A DNA stretch of 64,000 nt from Lewinellaceae bacterium (GTDB lineage Bacteria; Bacteroidota; Bacteroidia; Chitinophagales; Saprospiraceae): contig JACJYG010000009.1 in NCBI GenBank assembly GCA_020636215.1, forward strand, positions 372,001 to 436,000, given 5' to 3'. The notes beneath the pieces are model-generated. The model saw only the letters and a list, made by a program, of their open reading frames with translations. It searched no databases and had not been told where the DNA came from. Every line of letters begins with the position of its first letter. Position 1 is the stretch's first letter. This document shows, piece after piece, positions 54,939-62,612 of the stretch. The translations under genes were made by a program, and so were the position numbers.

Positions 54939-55400
54939 ATGAAACATTTTTTTGCAATGGCGGCCTTCTGCCTGATGGCCTTGCCTTTAACGTTCGGACA
55001 GAACACCCAAGCAGCAGAGGCCTCAGAAGCCCCAACCGGGAAGCCGGTAATCGCCTTTGAAACCATGGAGGTCGATTATGGCGTCATCCCGCACAATGGC
55101 GAACCCTACCGCGAATTCAAGTTCACCAATACGGGGGACGCCGCGTTGATCATCAGCAACGCTCGCGGGAGCTGTGGCTGTACTGTTCCGGAATGGCCGA
55201 AAGAGCCGATTATGCCGGGTGAGAGCAACGTCATCAAAGTACGGTATGCAACAGACCGGATTGGAAAATTCAGCAAGACTGTAACACTGACCACCAACGA
55301 TGAGGAAGGCCAGCACGTGCTGCGCATCAAAGGAGAAGTGTTGCCCGACCCAGTAGAAGGCACTACACCTGCCTCAACTGGTGGTGTTCAAAATCAATAA
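54939..55400 (+). CDS. DUF1573 periplasmic protein
   Basis: The 153-residue protein has a signal peptide (FFAMAAFCLMALPLTFGQ) and one DUF1573 domain of immunoglobulin-like fold: METMEVDYGVIPHNGEP-like opening, REFKFTNTGDAALIISNARG, SCGCTVPEWPKEPIMPGES and VTLTTNDEEG. The domain is very common in Bacteroidota and its role is unknown; the CGC pair may bind metal or form a disulfide. A hairpin follows. Confidence 0.92.
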   Translation: MKHFFAMAAFCLMALPLTFGQNTQAAEASEAPTGKPVIAFETMEVDYGVIPHNGEPYREFKFTNTGDAALIISNARGSCGCTVPEWPKEPIMPGESNVIKVRYATDRIGKFSKTVTLTTNDEEGQHVLRIKGEVLPDPVEGTTPASTGGVQNQ

Positions 55401-55409
55401 AAAAAAACT

Positions 55410-55443
55410 GGAAGCGGCGGCCGTTTTGCCGGTGGCCGCTTCC
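55410..55443 (+). terminator. Hairpin after the DUF1573 gene
   Basis: GGAAGCGGC (55410-55418) pairs perfectly with GCCGCTTCC (55435-55443), and further pairs extend the stem inward. An A run precedes it and AT-rich sequence follows; a T run is missing. Confidence 0.6.
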
Positions 55444-55462
55444 ATTAAAATCGTCATTTAAA

Positions 55463-55549
55463 ATGAAACTTTCAGGAAAATGGCTGCTGCGAATCGCCTA
55501 CCTGGCATTCTTGCTAGCCATAGTGGTTATTATTTTGCTTAATGAATAA
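55463..55549 (+). CDS. 28-residue single-pass membrane peptide
   Basis: The ATG opens a 28-codon frame: a short basic start (MKLSGKWLLR), one hydrophobic helix (IAYLAFLLAIVVIILL) and NE. A second peptide of the same kind starts 20 bp later. Too short for motif assignment; the pairing and the clean membrane-helix pattern argue that it is real. Confidence 0.45.
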   Translation: MKLSGKWLLRIAYLAFLLAIVVIILLNE

Positions 55550-55569
55550 AAAACAAAATCCACACAACC

Positions 55570-55674
55570 ATGAAAATGAACGCCGATAGATTGTCCTTCT
55601 ATTTTCTGATGGCCATGCTAGCGCTATCTCTAATCATAGGGCTAGGGCTTTTGGTGTCCAGTTATTTAAAATAG
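55570..55674 (+). CDS. 34-residue single-pass membrane peptide
   Basis: A 34-codon frame with a short polar start (MKMNADRLSFYF) and a helix (LMAMLALSLIIGLGLLVSSY) ending LK. It follows the 28-residue peptide and precedes a broken cytochrome c gene. A small subunit of a respiratory complex is conceivable but unsupported. Confidence 0.45.
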   Translation: MKMNADRLSFYFLMAMLALSLIIGLGLLVSSYLK

Positions 55675-55700
55675 GCAGTCCCGAAAATTCAGGATAGCCC

Positions 55701-56053
55701 ATGCGAATTAGAGGCTAAATGGCCTTGCAGCCGCGTATGTTCAGTTCGCCCCTCCCCCCACATACGGGGAACAGGCTATTCCTGAAATTGCCGTAACAAC
55801 CAGTCCAGAAAGGGTTGCCGAAGGCGCCCGTATCGCTTCCATGCTATGTAACGGCTGCCATCTTGGAGAAGACAATAAGCTGAGTGGGCAGCGCCTGACC
55901 GACGTTCCGCCGGTCTTTGGCAAATTCTATTCTGCAAATATTACGCAGCATCCCGATTATGGTATTGGCCAATGGACGGATTCAGAAATACAGTATCTAA
56001 ACCCTAAATCATTACTGCATTTGTTACAAAGATCACAGAAAATGCCAAAATAA
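55701..56053 (+). pseudogene. Remnant of a c-type cytochrome
   Basis: ATG 55701 reads MRIRG then a stop. In another frame, open from 55712, the sequence continues GLAAAYVQFAPPPTYGEQ, then IPEIAVTTSPERVAEGARIA and MLCNGCHLGEDNKLSGQRL, with the haem motif CNGCH. It goes on to FYSANITQHPDYGIGQWTDS and then leaves the expected pattern (normally ...LLRTGI and a Met ligand) and ends after about 17 unrelated residues. Thus the start is frameshifted and the C-terminus lost. A normal protein of this kind would be an exported electron carrier. Either a pseudogene or a locus with sequence errors. Confidence 0.7.
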
Positions 56054-56130
56054 ATTCGGAAATTTGGCTGTTAAACGGATGTAAGGGTTAATTTCCGCCC
56101 TTCATAAAAAAACATCCCAAGCAGCAAATT

Positions 56131-56934
56131 ATGTTCCGAATTGCAATTCTGATGATGGCCTTGTCCCTCCAGGGCCCATTATGGGCTCAGAGTACAGGGC
56201 CATTCTCTCCATATCAACTGGAATGGAAGCAGGAAGCGGCCATCTTTGGCGGCAGCTTGGTGTCATTGGGCGTGGGGCAGTTATTACACCAGAATGCCCC
56301 CCTTTACACGCCCGAAGAGATAAGTAACTTTCAGGCCCAAAGTGTGAACGGTTTCGACCGGGTTGCCATCAATTTCAACTCTGAGCCGTCGCGGCAGTTG
56401 AGCGACCAATTCTTGTACGGTTCTTTTTTTCTGCCCGGTTTTTTTCTGGCAGGCCAGCCAAGCCGCCACGATATTGTAAAGATATCTACGATCTATAGTG
56501 AGGTTATTTTCCTCAATGCTGGCCTGACTTTGCTGGTCAAATCCTCTATACGGCGGCCCCGTCCCTTTGTGCTCAGTGAAAAAGTCGGCCTGTCCAACAA
56601 ACAGAGCTTGAATGCCAGCGCTTCTTTTTTCTCAGGCCACACTTCCACTGTGGCAGCCAATTCTTTCTTTACCGCCAGAGTGTTCTCCGATTACTATCCG
56701 GAAAGTAAGTGGAAGCCTGTCGTATGGGGGGCAGCTATTGCCCTGCCAGCTGTTACCGGTTACCTGCGTGTCAAAGCCGGCAAGCACTACCCCAGTGACG
56801 TGATCGCCGGCTATGCAGTGGGCGCCACGGTGGGCTACTTCATACCTAAACTTCACAAAAAGAAAAATATACTTCCGGAGGGCATGCACCTGGATACCGG
56901 GGTTAACAGCATGCATTTGGAGTGGGTGTTTTGA
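56131..56934 (+). CDS. PAP2 superfamily phosphatase
   Basis: The 267-residue protein has a signal peptide (MFRIAILMMALSLQGPLWAQ) and several hydrophobic stretches. The acid-phosphatase triad of motifs is complete: KSSIRRPRP (KxxxxxxRP), ASFFSGHTS (PSGH-like, with the proton-donating His) and RVKAGKHYPSDVIAG, where the His nucleophile and Asp are kept although the first Ser-Arg is VK-like. It should dephosphorylate lipid or other phosphates at the outer face of the membrane. The three C-terminal dozen residues are not conserved. Confidence 0.9.
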   Translation: MFRIAILMMALSLQGPLWAQSTGPFSPYQLEWKQEAAIFGGSLVSLGVGQLLHQNAPLYTPEEISNFQAQSVNGFDRVAINFNSEPSRQLSDQFLYGSFFLPGFFLAGQPSRHDIVKISTIYSEVIFLNAGLTLLVKSSIRRPRPFVLSEKVGLSNKQSLNASASFFSGHTSTVAANSFFTARVFSDYYPESKWKPVVWGAAIALPAVTGYLRVKAGKHYPSDVIAGYAVGATVGYFIPKLHKKKNILPEGMHLDTGVNSMHLEWVF

Positions 56935-56945
56935 TCCCTTCCCAA

Positions 56946-57209
56946 TCAGGCCCCGCCCTTCACTTCCTCGATCTTATCCACAATTTTCAGCGCCCAAACC
57001 ATCTGTTTGGCCGAAGGGTATCCTTTGTAGAGCGCCTTCTTGCGGGCGATCATCAGGCAGCCGCGCTCGTCGTAAGTGACTTTTTTCTTATAACCGTCCT
57101 CCAGGCTAAGGTCGATGTACTCCTGCCATTCATCGGCAGAGATGGCCTCGAAGTCGGACTTGAGCAGATCCAGGTCGGTGGGGTCAGACAGGTCGTAAGT
57201 TCTGGACAT
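56946..57209 (-). CDS. Small conserved-looking protein of unknown function
   Basis: An 87-residue acidic protein (MSRTYDLSDPTDLDLLKSDF, ADEWQEYIDLSLEDGYKKKV) without signal peptide. It is convergent with the PAP2 gene 11 bp away. Codon use and composition look coding; no family is recognised. Confidence 0.6.
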   Translation of the reverse strand: MSRTYDLSDPTDLDLLKSDFEAISADEWQEYIDLSLEDGYKKKVTYDERGCLMIARKKALYKGYPSAKQMVWALKIVDKIEEVKGGA

Positions 57210-57319
57210 GTGCTGGTGATTTTTTTATTGCTTTTATAAAATTCCTGGCGCTAATTTAGGGGAAAAGCGGAAATGGAAAGGTATATGGCGAGAAGGAAGT
57301 GTTTGAAAAAAGATGGCGT

Positions 57320-57811
57320 TTATTCCGCAATTTTGAATTCCGCATTCGACGACACCACCTTCAGTGCTCCTTCCTCGAAATATATGCCCCGGAAAAACCC
57401 CGGTTCCTTCCCTTTAGCATCAACCCCATAGATCTGCATATCTGCCATTGACTGCCAGACCTCCATCAGGTTAACCATTTTGTAGAATAGTAAATGCTCC
57501 AGTGAACCGGGATGATTCGCCTCAAATTCCCGTTTCAGGCCTTCCCAGGCTGCAGTAATCGAATCCGGGTCAGGAGTGACAAAACTCAGGTGAAGAGAAA
57601 TATGCCCTTTATTCACCTTCAGCCCTTCTACCTGCAATACCTTACCGATACCATACTGCCCCAACCAATCCTGGTAGGCAGCCTTTTGCTGGTTAAAAAA
57701 GGCCGTGTCCTGGGTGAAGTCTTCGGACTGGCCGCTGGCCGTAGTGCCGGCCAAGAAGCAAAGGCAGGCGAGGAAGATGGTTTTGGCAAAAGAGGTAGGT
57801 TGCATTGGCAT
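57320..57811 (-). CDS. Exported protein of unknown function
   Basis: The start at 57811 (or 57805) gives a signal peptide (SFAKTIFLACLCFLAGTTASG); a much longer upstream frame is rejected as it has no such start. The ~140-residue mature part has helix-strand units (FFNQQKAAYQDWLGQYGIGK, VLQVEGLKVNKGHISLHLSF, LLFYKMVNLMEVWQSMADMQ, GIYFEEGALKVVSSNAEF). No family is recognised. It is divergent from the hybrid regulator, 248 bp between the starts. Confidence 0.7.
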   Translation of the reverse strand: MPMQPTSFAKTIFLACLCFLAGTTASGQSEDFTQDTAFFNQQKAAYQDWLGQYGIGKVLQVEGLKVNKGHISLHLSFVTPDPDSITAAWEGLKREFEANHPGSLEHLLFYKMVNLMEVWQSMADMQIYGVDAKGKEPGFFRGIYFEEGALKVVSSNAEFKIAE

Positions 57812-58059
57812 TCGTCCTTGAAAATTTGGTTGAGTAAAAATAGGAAAACTTGGGGGGATGACAAAAAGCATGTTTGTTACTCCCGCTCCTCCTTCATCCG
57901 TCCCCTTATTCCATACCGTATTTATTGTTATTCCTACAAAAAGGAAGTTCTGAACCATTGTTGTCTTTAATTTTATACCAGCCAACTTTTCTTGAGGCCC
58001 AAAAAAACCGATTGCTTGTAGTGAAACAATAATAATAGGCTGCCAAAAAAACGGTTGCC

Positions 58060-61000
58060 ATGAACAGCACTTCCTATTTTTTGTCCTTCTGGAAAAACAC
58101 TATACCCGGAAGCCGGAAAGGCTTCATGGCATCCTTTTTCATTTTGTTATTCTTGTTATTCTCAAACGATGGCGTCTGTCAACCGGGAGTGAGCCCGGAG
58201 AACTTCAAATTCATCCGCCTAACCGAGCAAATCGGACTAAAAAACAGGGCATTCCTGGATATCTTTCAAGATAGCAAAGGGTTCATCTGGTTTGGCGCCG
58301 ATTACGGGGTTTTCCGTTTTGATGGATATGAATACAAGTCCTATTACACCATGCCGGGAGACACCAGCAGTATCAGCTCCAATGGGGTTAGCCTGCGGGC
58401 ATTTCAGGAAGACGCCAACCAGGATATTTGGGTGGCCACCCTTCAGGGCGGACTGAATAAATTCGACAGAAAGCAGGAAAAATTTCAACGGATTAACAGT
58501 TCCATGGGGATACCCCTCAGCTTAATTCCAAACCGCATATCGGCCATACAAAACGATAAAAAAAATGGCTTATGGATCGCTTCCCATGACAAGGGGCTGC
58601 TGCATTTCGATCCGAAAAACCCACCGTATTTAAATAGAGTCTATCCGTCCGGACAAGCCATTGATTCCATTTCAGGAAGCCTCACCACGTCTTGCATTTG
58701 GCAAAGCCCCATGGGACAGCTTTGGTTGGGCACATTCAAGGGCCTGATCATTTACGGCCTGAAAGGCAAACAATTTTTTCATTTTCCGCCAGGCCCGGGG
58801 CCCAATAACCTCTCTGGAAATTTTGTAACCGATATCTACCAGGACAAAAGCGGGCGTATCTGGGTAGCCACAAATGAGGGATTGAACCGTTGGGAAGCAG
58901 AAACGCATAGCTTTACCCGATATTTCCCCGCAAGCATATTAGAGATTGGAGACCCCAATTACAATTACATCTGGAAAATATTTGAAGACAGTCAGGGTAA
59001 TTATTGGGTGGGCACCAATGCCGGGCTGCTTCGCTTTCGGGTAGAAAATGGCCAGTTTGAACGCATCAACTATCGTCCCGCTGACCCATTTTCTATTTCA
59101 GAAGGCGCTGTTCACGCCATTATGGAAGACCGTTCCGGAAATGTCTGGTTTGGGACAGATACCGGCGTCAGTTTACTGAATCCATCTGCAAGGCGCTTCA
59201 ACCGGGAGGAGTTTGAGCCTATTCAATCTTCCTTACCAGCAATTGCCAGCAATCAGGGAATCGTAGCCCTTCTGGAAGTAAAAGGCCGGTTATGGCTGGC
59301 CACTCAAAAGGGATTGTTTATTTATAAAACCGGGCAAGCTCCAAAACTGGTGTTGCCAGGAGATTTTTCTGCACTGTTCAAGGACAGCCAGGATAGGATC
59401 TACGCCGGTACGATAGGCAATGGGTTTTACATTCTGGATGCCGATGGCGCCGCAGTACTCGCTCATTTTGAAAAAGAGTCCCAAAATCCATATTCTCCCC
59501 AAAGGCCAACCGGGCACCGGATATATGATTTTGCGGAAGACCAGCAAGGGTATATCTGGATTGCGGCCAATGGATGCCTGAACCATTATAATCCTTCTAA
59601 GATGGAATTCCGGCATTATTATTCGAAAGACACTATTCCCAATAGCTTATCCAATTCCAATATCAAAGCCTTAAAGCTTGATTCGCGTGGCGATCTGTGG
59701 ATCGGTACGCAGAATGGCCTGAACTTGCTGTCCAAGGCAGAGCTGAGCAGGCAATTTGAGGCTTCCCGGAATTTTGTCCGTTTTAAACACGAACCGGACA
59801 ACCCCAATTCGATCAGCAATGACCGGGTGTCCACCATTGTGGAGGATGCCCAGGGCAAGTTGTGGATAGGCACGGAAGCCGGGCTAAACAGTTTTACTAC
59901 CGGCAAGGAAAAATGGCAACGCTTCTTTACCACCGACGGCCTGCCGGACAACCGGATTGCCGCTATCCTGGAAGACAATGAAGGCATGCTTTGGATCGCC
60001 ACCGCCAGAAGCGGTTTGTCAAAATACGACGCATCAGCCCATCGGTTCTTCAATTATTCCCTAAAGGACGGGCTGAACTCCGAATTATCCAATGAAAACG
60101 CCTGCCTGAAAACGGCGGCAGGGTTGCTCGTTTTCGCCAACCAGAATGGTTTGAATGCCTTCGACCCGGCTGAAATTGTCCCCACATTCCAGCAATTCCC
60201 ACTTTACATTACAGACTTTGAACTCTACAATAAAGCAGTCCCCATTGGTGGGAAAGACGCCATACTCCAGCAGACGGTTTATCTAACCCGCAAAATATCC
60301 CTTCCTTTCCGGCAAAAAGTATTTTCCTTCAAAGTGGCGGCCCTGAACTTTCTAAACCCGGAAAAACAATGCTACCGCTATAAGTTGGAAGACTTTGATA
60401 AAGATTGGCGATTTCTGGGCAATAGCCGGGAGATGACCTTTACCAACCTGTTCCCGGGAAACTATAACCTAATCATAGAAAGTACAGATACACCAGATAA
60501 CTGGGCCTGCCCAAAATCCCAAACCTCCCTCCAAATCAGCATCCGCCCCCCCTGGTGGCTGAGTTGGTGGGCCTTCCTGTTATATGCCATACTGATCACC
60601 GGCGGGATAAATGGCTTACTTCGGTTTCGGGTCAGGCAGGCCAAACAGCAGGCTGAAAATGAACGCCTCCGCAGCCTGGACGAGGTGAAAAACCGGATGT
60701 ACGCCTACATCGTGCATCAATTCAGGGATCCGCTGGCCATTATTTTCGGCCTGGCCGAGCAATTCTGGGGCAATGTCAGTAATGGCATGGAAAAGAACCT
60801 GCGGATCATTCAGGAGAATGGGCAATACCTCTCGAGCCTGGTGGACCAGATCCTGGACCTGTCCAACCTCAAGTCTGGCGCCACACCTGTCAAAATGGTG
60901 CAGGGGGATATTATCCTGTTTTTGAAATACATCTTTGAATCTTTCCAATCCTACGCCGAAACCAAAGGGATAACAATGGTTTGTGAAACGGCCCTGAGCC

Positions 61001-62292
61001 AGTACGTGATGGATTATGACCCCGACAAGCTGAGGAAAATCATCTCCAACCTGCTTTCCAACGCATTGAAATTTTCGAATGAAAAGGATCGGGTAATGCT
61101 TCTGGCCCGGGAGGTTAAATCAAAGGATACTACACAACTTGAGATCACAATCAGCGATACCGGCATTGGCATCCCGGAAGATCAACTCGATCAGATTTTC
61201 GAACCTTTTCGCCAGGCAGACAACAAGCTCACTCGCCAGGGGATTGGCTCCGGAATAGGGCTAACCCTTGCCAAAGAACTACTGACTTTACTGGAGGGTT
61301 CGATCCGGGTACAAAGCCAGCATGGAAAAGGGGCCAAATTCATTGTCACACTCCCGGTTCGGCATAATGCGCCACTGGCAGACGCAATGGACAAAGGCTC
61401 CATTGTCAATGCAGTCAAAAGAGGGATTGGTATGTGGGGCGGGAAGGCTTCCAAAAAAGCAAAAGTGCTTAAGCCCCATCCCAAGACTGGTGACAAACCG
61501 TTGCTACTGCTGATTGAAGACAACCCAAATGTACGGGCATACCTTTCCCAGCATCTGAAAAAAGAATACCAGCTGCTCACCGCCGAAGACGGCGCATTGG
61601 GGCTAACCCTGGCACAGGAACAATTGCCGGATATTATCATCAGTGATGTCACGATGCCGGGAAAAGACGGCTACGAGCTTTGTCGGGAAATAAGAAAAGA
61701 GCTATCCACCAGCCACATTCCGGTCGTCTTGCTTACCGCAAGGGCTGATGTGGATTCAAGGATACAGGGCCTCACCGCCGGCGCCGACGACTTCCTATCC
61801 AAACCGGTCAACCTGAACGAACTGAGCGTCCGGCTAAAAAATCTGCTTCAACTGCGCCAGATACTGCAGGACAGGTATCGGTCCCCTGAATTCTGGAAGG
61901 GCAAAGCCGGCGCCCCCTCCCCTGCCCCGGAGGACCGGCGGGTTTCGGCCGAAGATGCATTTCTGAAGAAATTGCAGGCCATCATAGAAGCCAACATTTC
62001 GGACCCGGAACTGGACATCAAGAAGCTCCAAAAGCAGGCCGGCATGAGCAGCAGTAATATCCACCGCAAGCTGAAGGCCCTCACCGGCATGCATACCACG
62101 GAGTTTGTCCGCTACATTCGCCTGACCCGGGCCAGCGAATTGCTGTGCGAAAACCCGCATACTAATGTTTCCGAGATCTACTCGGAGGTGGGCTTCAACA
62201 GCCATTCGTATTTTTCCAAGAAGTTTAAGGAGGTTTTTGGGTGCAGTCCTAAAGTGTACCAGGAGGAGCGGTGTGGGCTTAAAACCAACTAA
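58060..62292 (+). CDS. Hybrid two-component system regulator (sensor propeller, kinase, receiver and AraC domain in one chain)
   Basis: The 1410-residue protein follows the Bacteroidota HTCS plan. After an N-terminal signal or anchor come Reg_prop propeller blades (about 50-700, repeats such as IWFGADYGVFRFDGY, LWIGTQNGLNLL, LWIGTEAGLNSF), a Y_Y_Y domain (about 755-825) and a membrane helix (WWLSWWAFLLYAILITGGIN). The cytoplasmic part has a kinase domain with HQFRDPLAI (His about 885), ATPase boxes SNLLSNALKFS and ISDTGIGIPEDQLDQIFEPF, a receiver (LLLIEDNPNVRAYL, phospho-Asp in IISDVTMPG, about 1195) and an AraC DNA-binding domain (about 1310-1405). It senses an outside ligand, typically a glycan, and regulates genes. 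The H-box differs from the usual HEFRTPL. No SusCD target is adjacent. Confidence 0.95.
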   Translation: MNSTSYFLSFWKNTIPGSRKGFMASFFILLFLLFSNDGVCQPGVSPENFKFIRLTEQIGLKNRAFLDIFQDSKGFIWFGADYGVFRFDGYEYKSYYTMPGDTSSISSNGVSLRAFQEDANQDIWVATLQGGLNKFDRKQEKFQRINSSMGIPLSLIPNRISAIQNDKKNGLWIASHDKGLLHFDPKNPPYLNRVYPSGQAIDSISGSLTTSCIWQSPMGQLWLGTFKGLIIYGLKGKQFFHFPPGPGPNNLSGNFVTDIYQDKSGRIWVATNEGLNRWEAETHSFTRYFPASILEIGDPNYNYIWKIFEDSQGNYWVGTNAGLLRFRVENGQFERINYRPADPFSISEGAVHAIMEDRSGNVWFGTDTGVSLLNPSARRFNREEFEPIQSSLPAIASNQGIVALLEVKGRLWLATQKGLFIYKTGQAPKLVLPGDFSALFKDSQDRIYAGTIGNGFYILDADGAAVLAHFEKESQNPYSPQRPTGHRIYDFAEDQQGYIWIAANGCLNHYNPSKMEFRHYYSKDTIPNSLSNSNIKALKLDSRGDLWIGTQNGLNLLSKAELSRQFEASRNFVRFKHEPDNPNSISNDRVSTIVEDAQGKLWIGTEAGLNSFTTGKEKWQRFFTTDGLPDNRIAAILEDNEGMLWIATARSGLSKYDASAHRFFNYSLKDGLNSELSNENACLKTAAGLLVFANQNGLNAFDPAEIVPTFQQFPLYITDFELYNKAVPIGGKDAILQQTVYLTRKISLPFRQKVFSFKVAALNFLNPEKQCYRYKLEDFDKDWRFLGNSREMTFTNLFPGNYNLIIESTDTPDNWACPKSQTSLQISIRPPWWLSWWAFLLYAILITGGINGLLRFRVRQAKQQAENERLRSLDEVKNRMYAYIVHQFRDPLAIIFGLAEQFWGNVSNGMEKNLRIIQENGQYLSSLVDQILDLSNLKSGATPVKMVQGDIILFLKYIFESFQSYAETKGITMVCETALSQYVMDYDPDKLRKIISNLLSNALKFSNEKDRVMLLAREVKSKDTTQLEITISDTGIGIPEDQLDQIFEPFRQADNKLTRQGIGSGIGLTLAKELLTLLEGSIRVQSQHGKGAKFIVTLPVRHNAPLADAMDKGSIVNAVKRGIGMWGGKASKKAKVLKPHPKTGDKPLLLLIEDNPNVRAYLSQHLKKEYQLLTAEDGALGLTLAQEQLPDIIISDVTMPGKDGYELCREIRKELSTSHIPVVLLTARADVDSRIQGLTAGADDFLSKPVNLNELSVRLKNLLQLRQILQDRYRSPEFWKGKAGAPSPAPEDRRVSAEDAFLKKLQAIIEANISDPELDIKKLQKQAGMSSSNIHRKLKALTGMHTTEFVRYIRLTRASELLCENPHTNVSEIYSEVGFNSHSYFSKKFKEVFGCSPKVYQEERCGLKTN

Positions 62293-62612
62293 AGCTCATA
62301 CTTGGCCAGGCCCGTCCAGATGCAAGCATCAGCCCAATTATACTTCCTTAAACTTGCAAAATACCCTTCTAATCCTTATATTTATTTTACCCTAAATCAT
62401 CTCCCCATAAGAAAGGGCATCCCCTTGTTTTGGCCGGCGAATGACTTCCCTTTTTGCCCCCCATTCACATGTAGCCTTGTTGTTGTTTGTTGATACTGCC
62501 GCAACGCATGTAGTGCCACAGTATATTTGGAATTTTGTTTACACCCCACTCAAATAGAGGAAAATACAAGGGAACTTGATTCCATAGAAAAACCAAATTC
62601 AAACAACCCTCT
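62293..62612. other. Intergenic region with a -7 box at 62522-62529
   Basis: TATATTTG at 62522-62529 matches the TAnnTTTG box exactly and lies 83 nt before the CHAT gene; a -33 match at the right spacing is missing. No gene or repeat is seen in the rest. Confidence 0.4.

Noticed and set aside
57812..57985. 58 extra N-terminal codons on the exported unknown protein
   Set aside because: They precede a clean signal peptide and are rich in unlikely sequence; the start at 57811 or 57805 is better.
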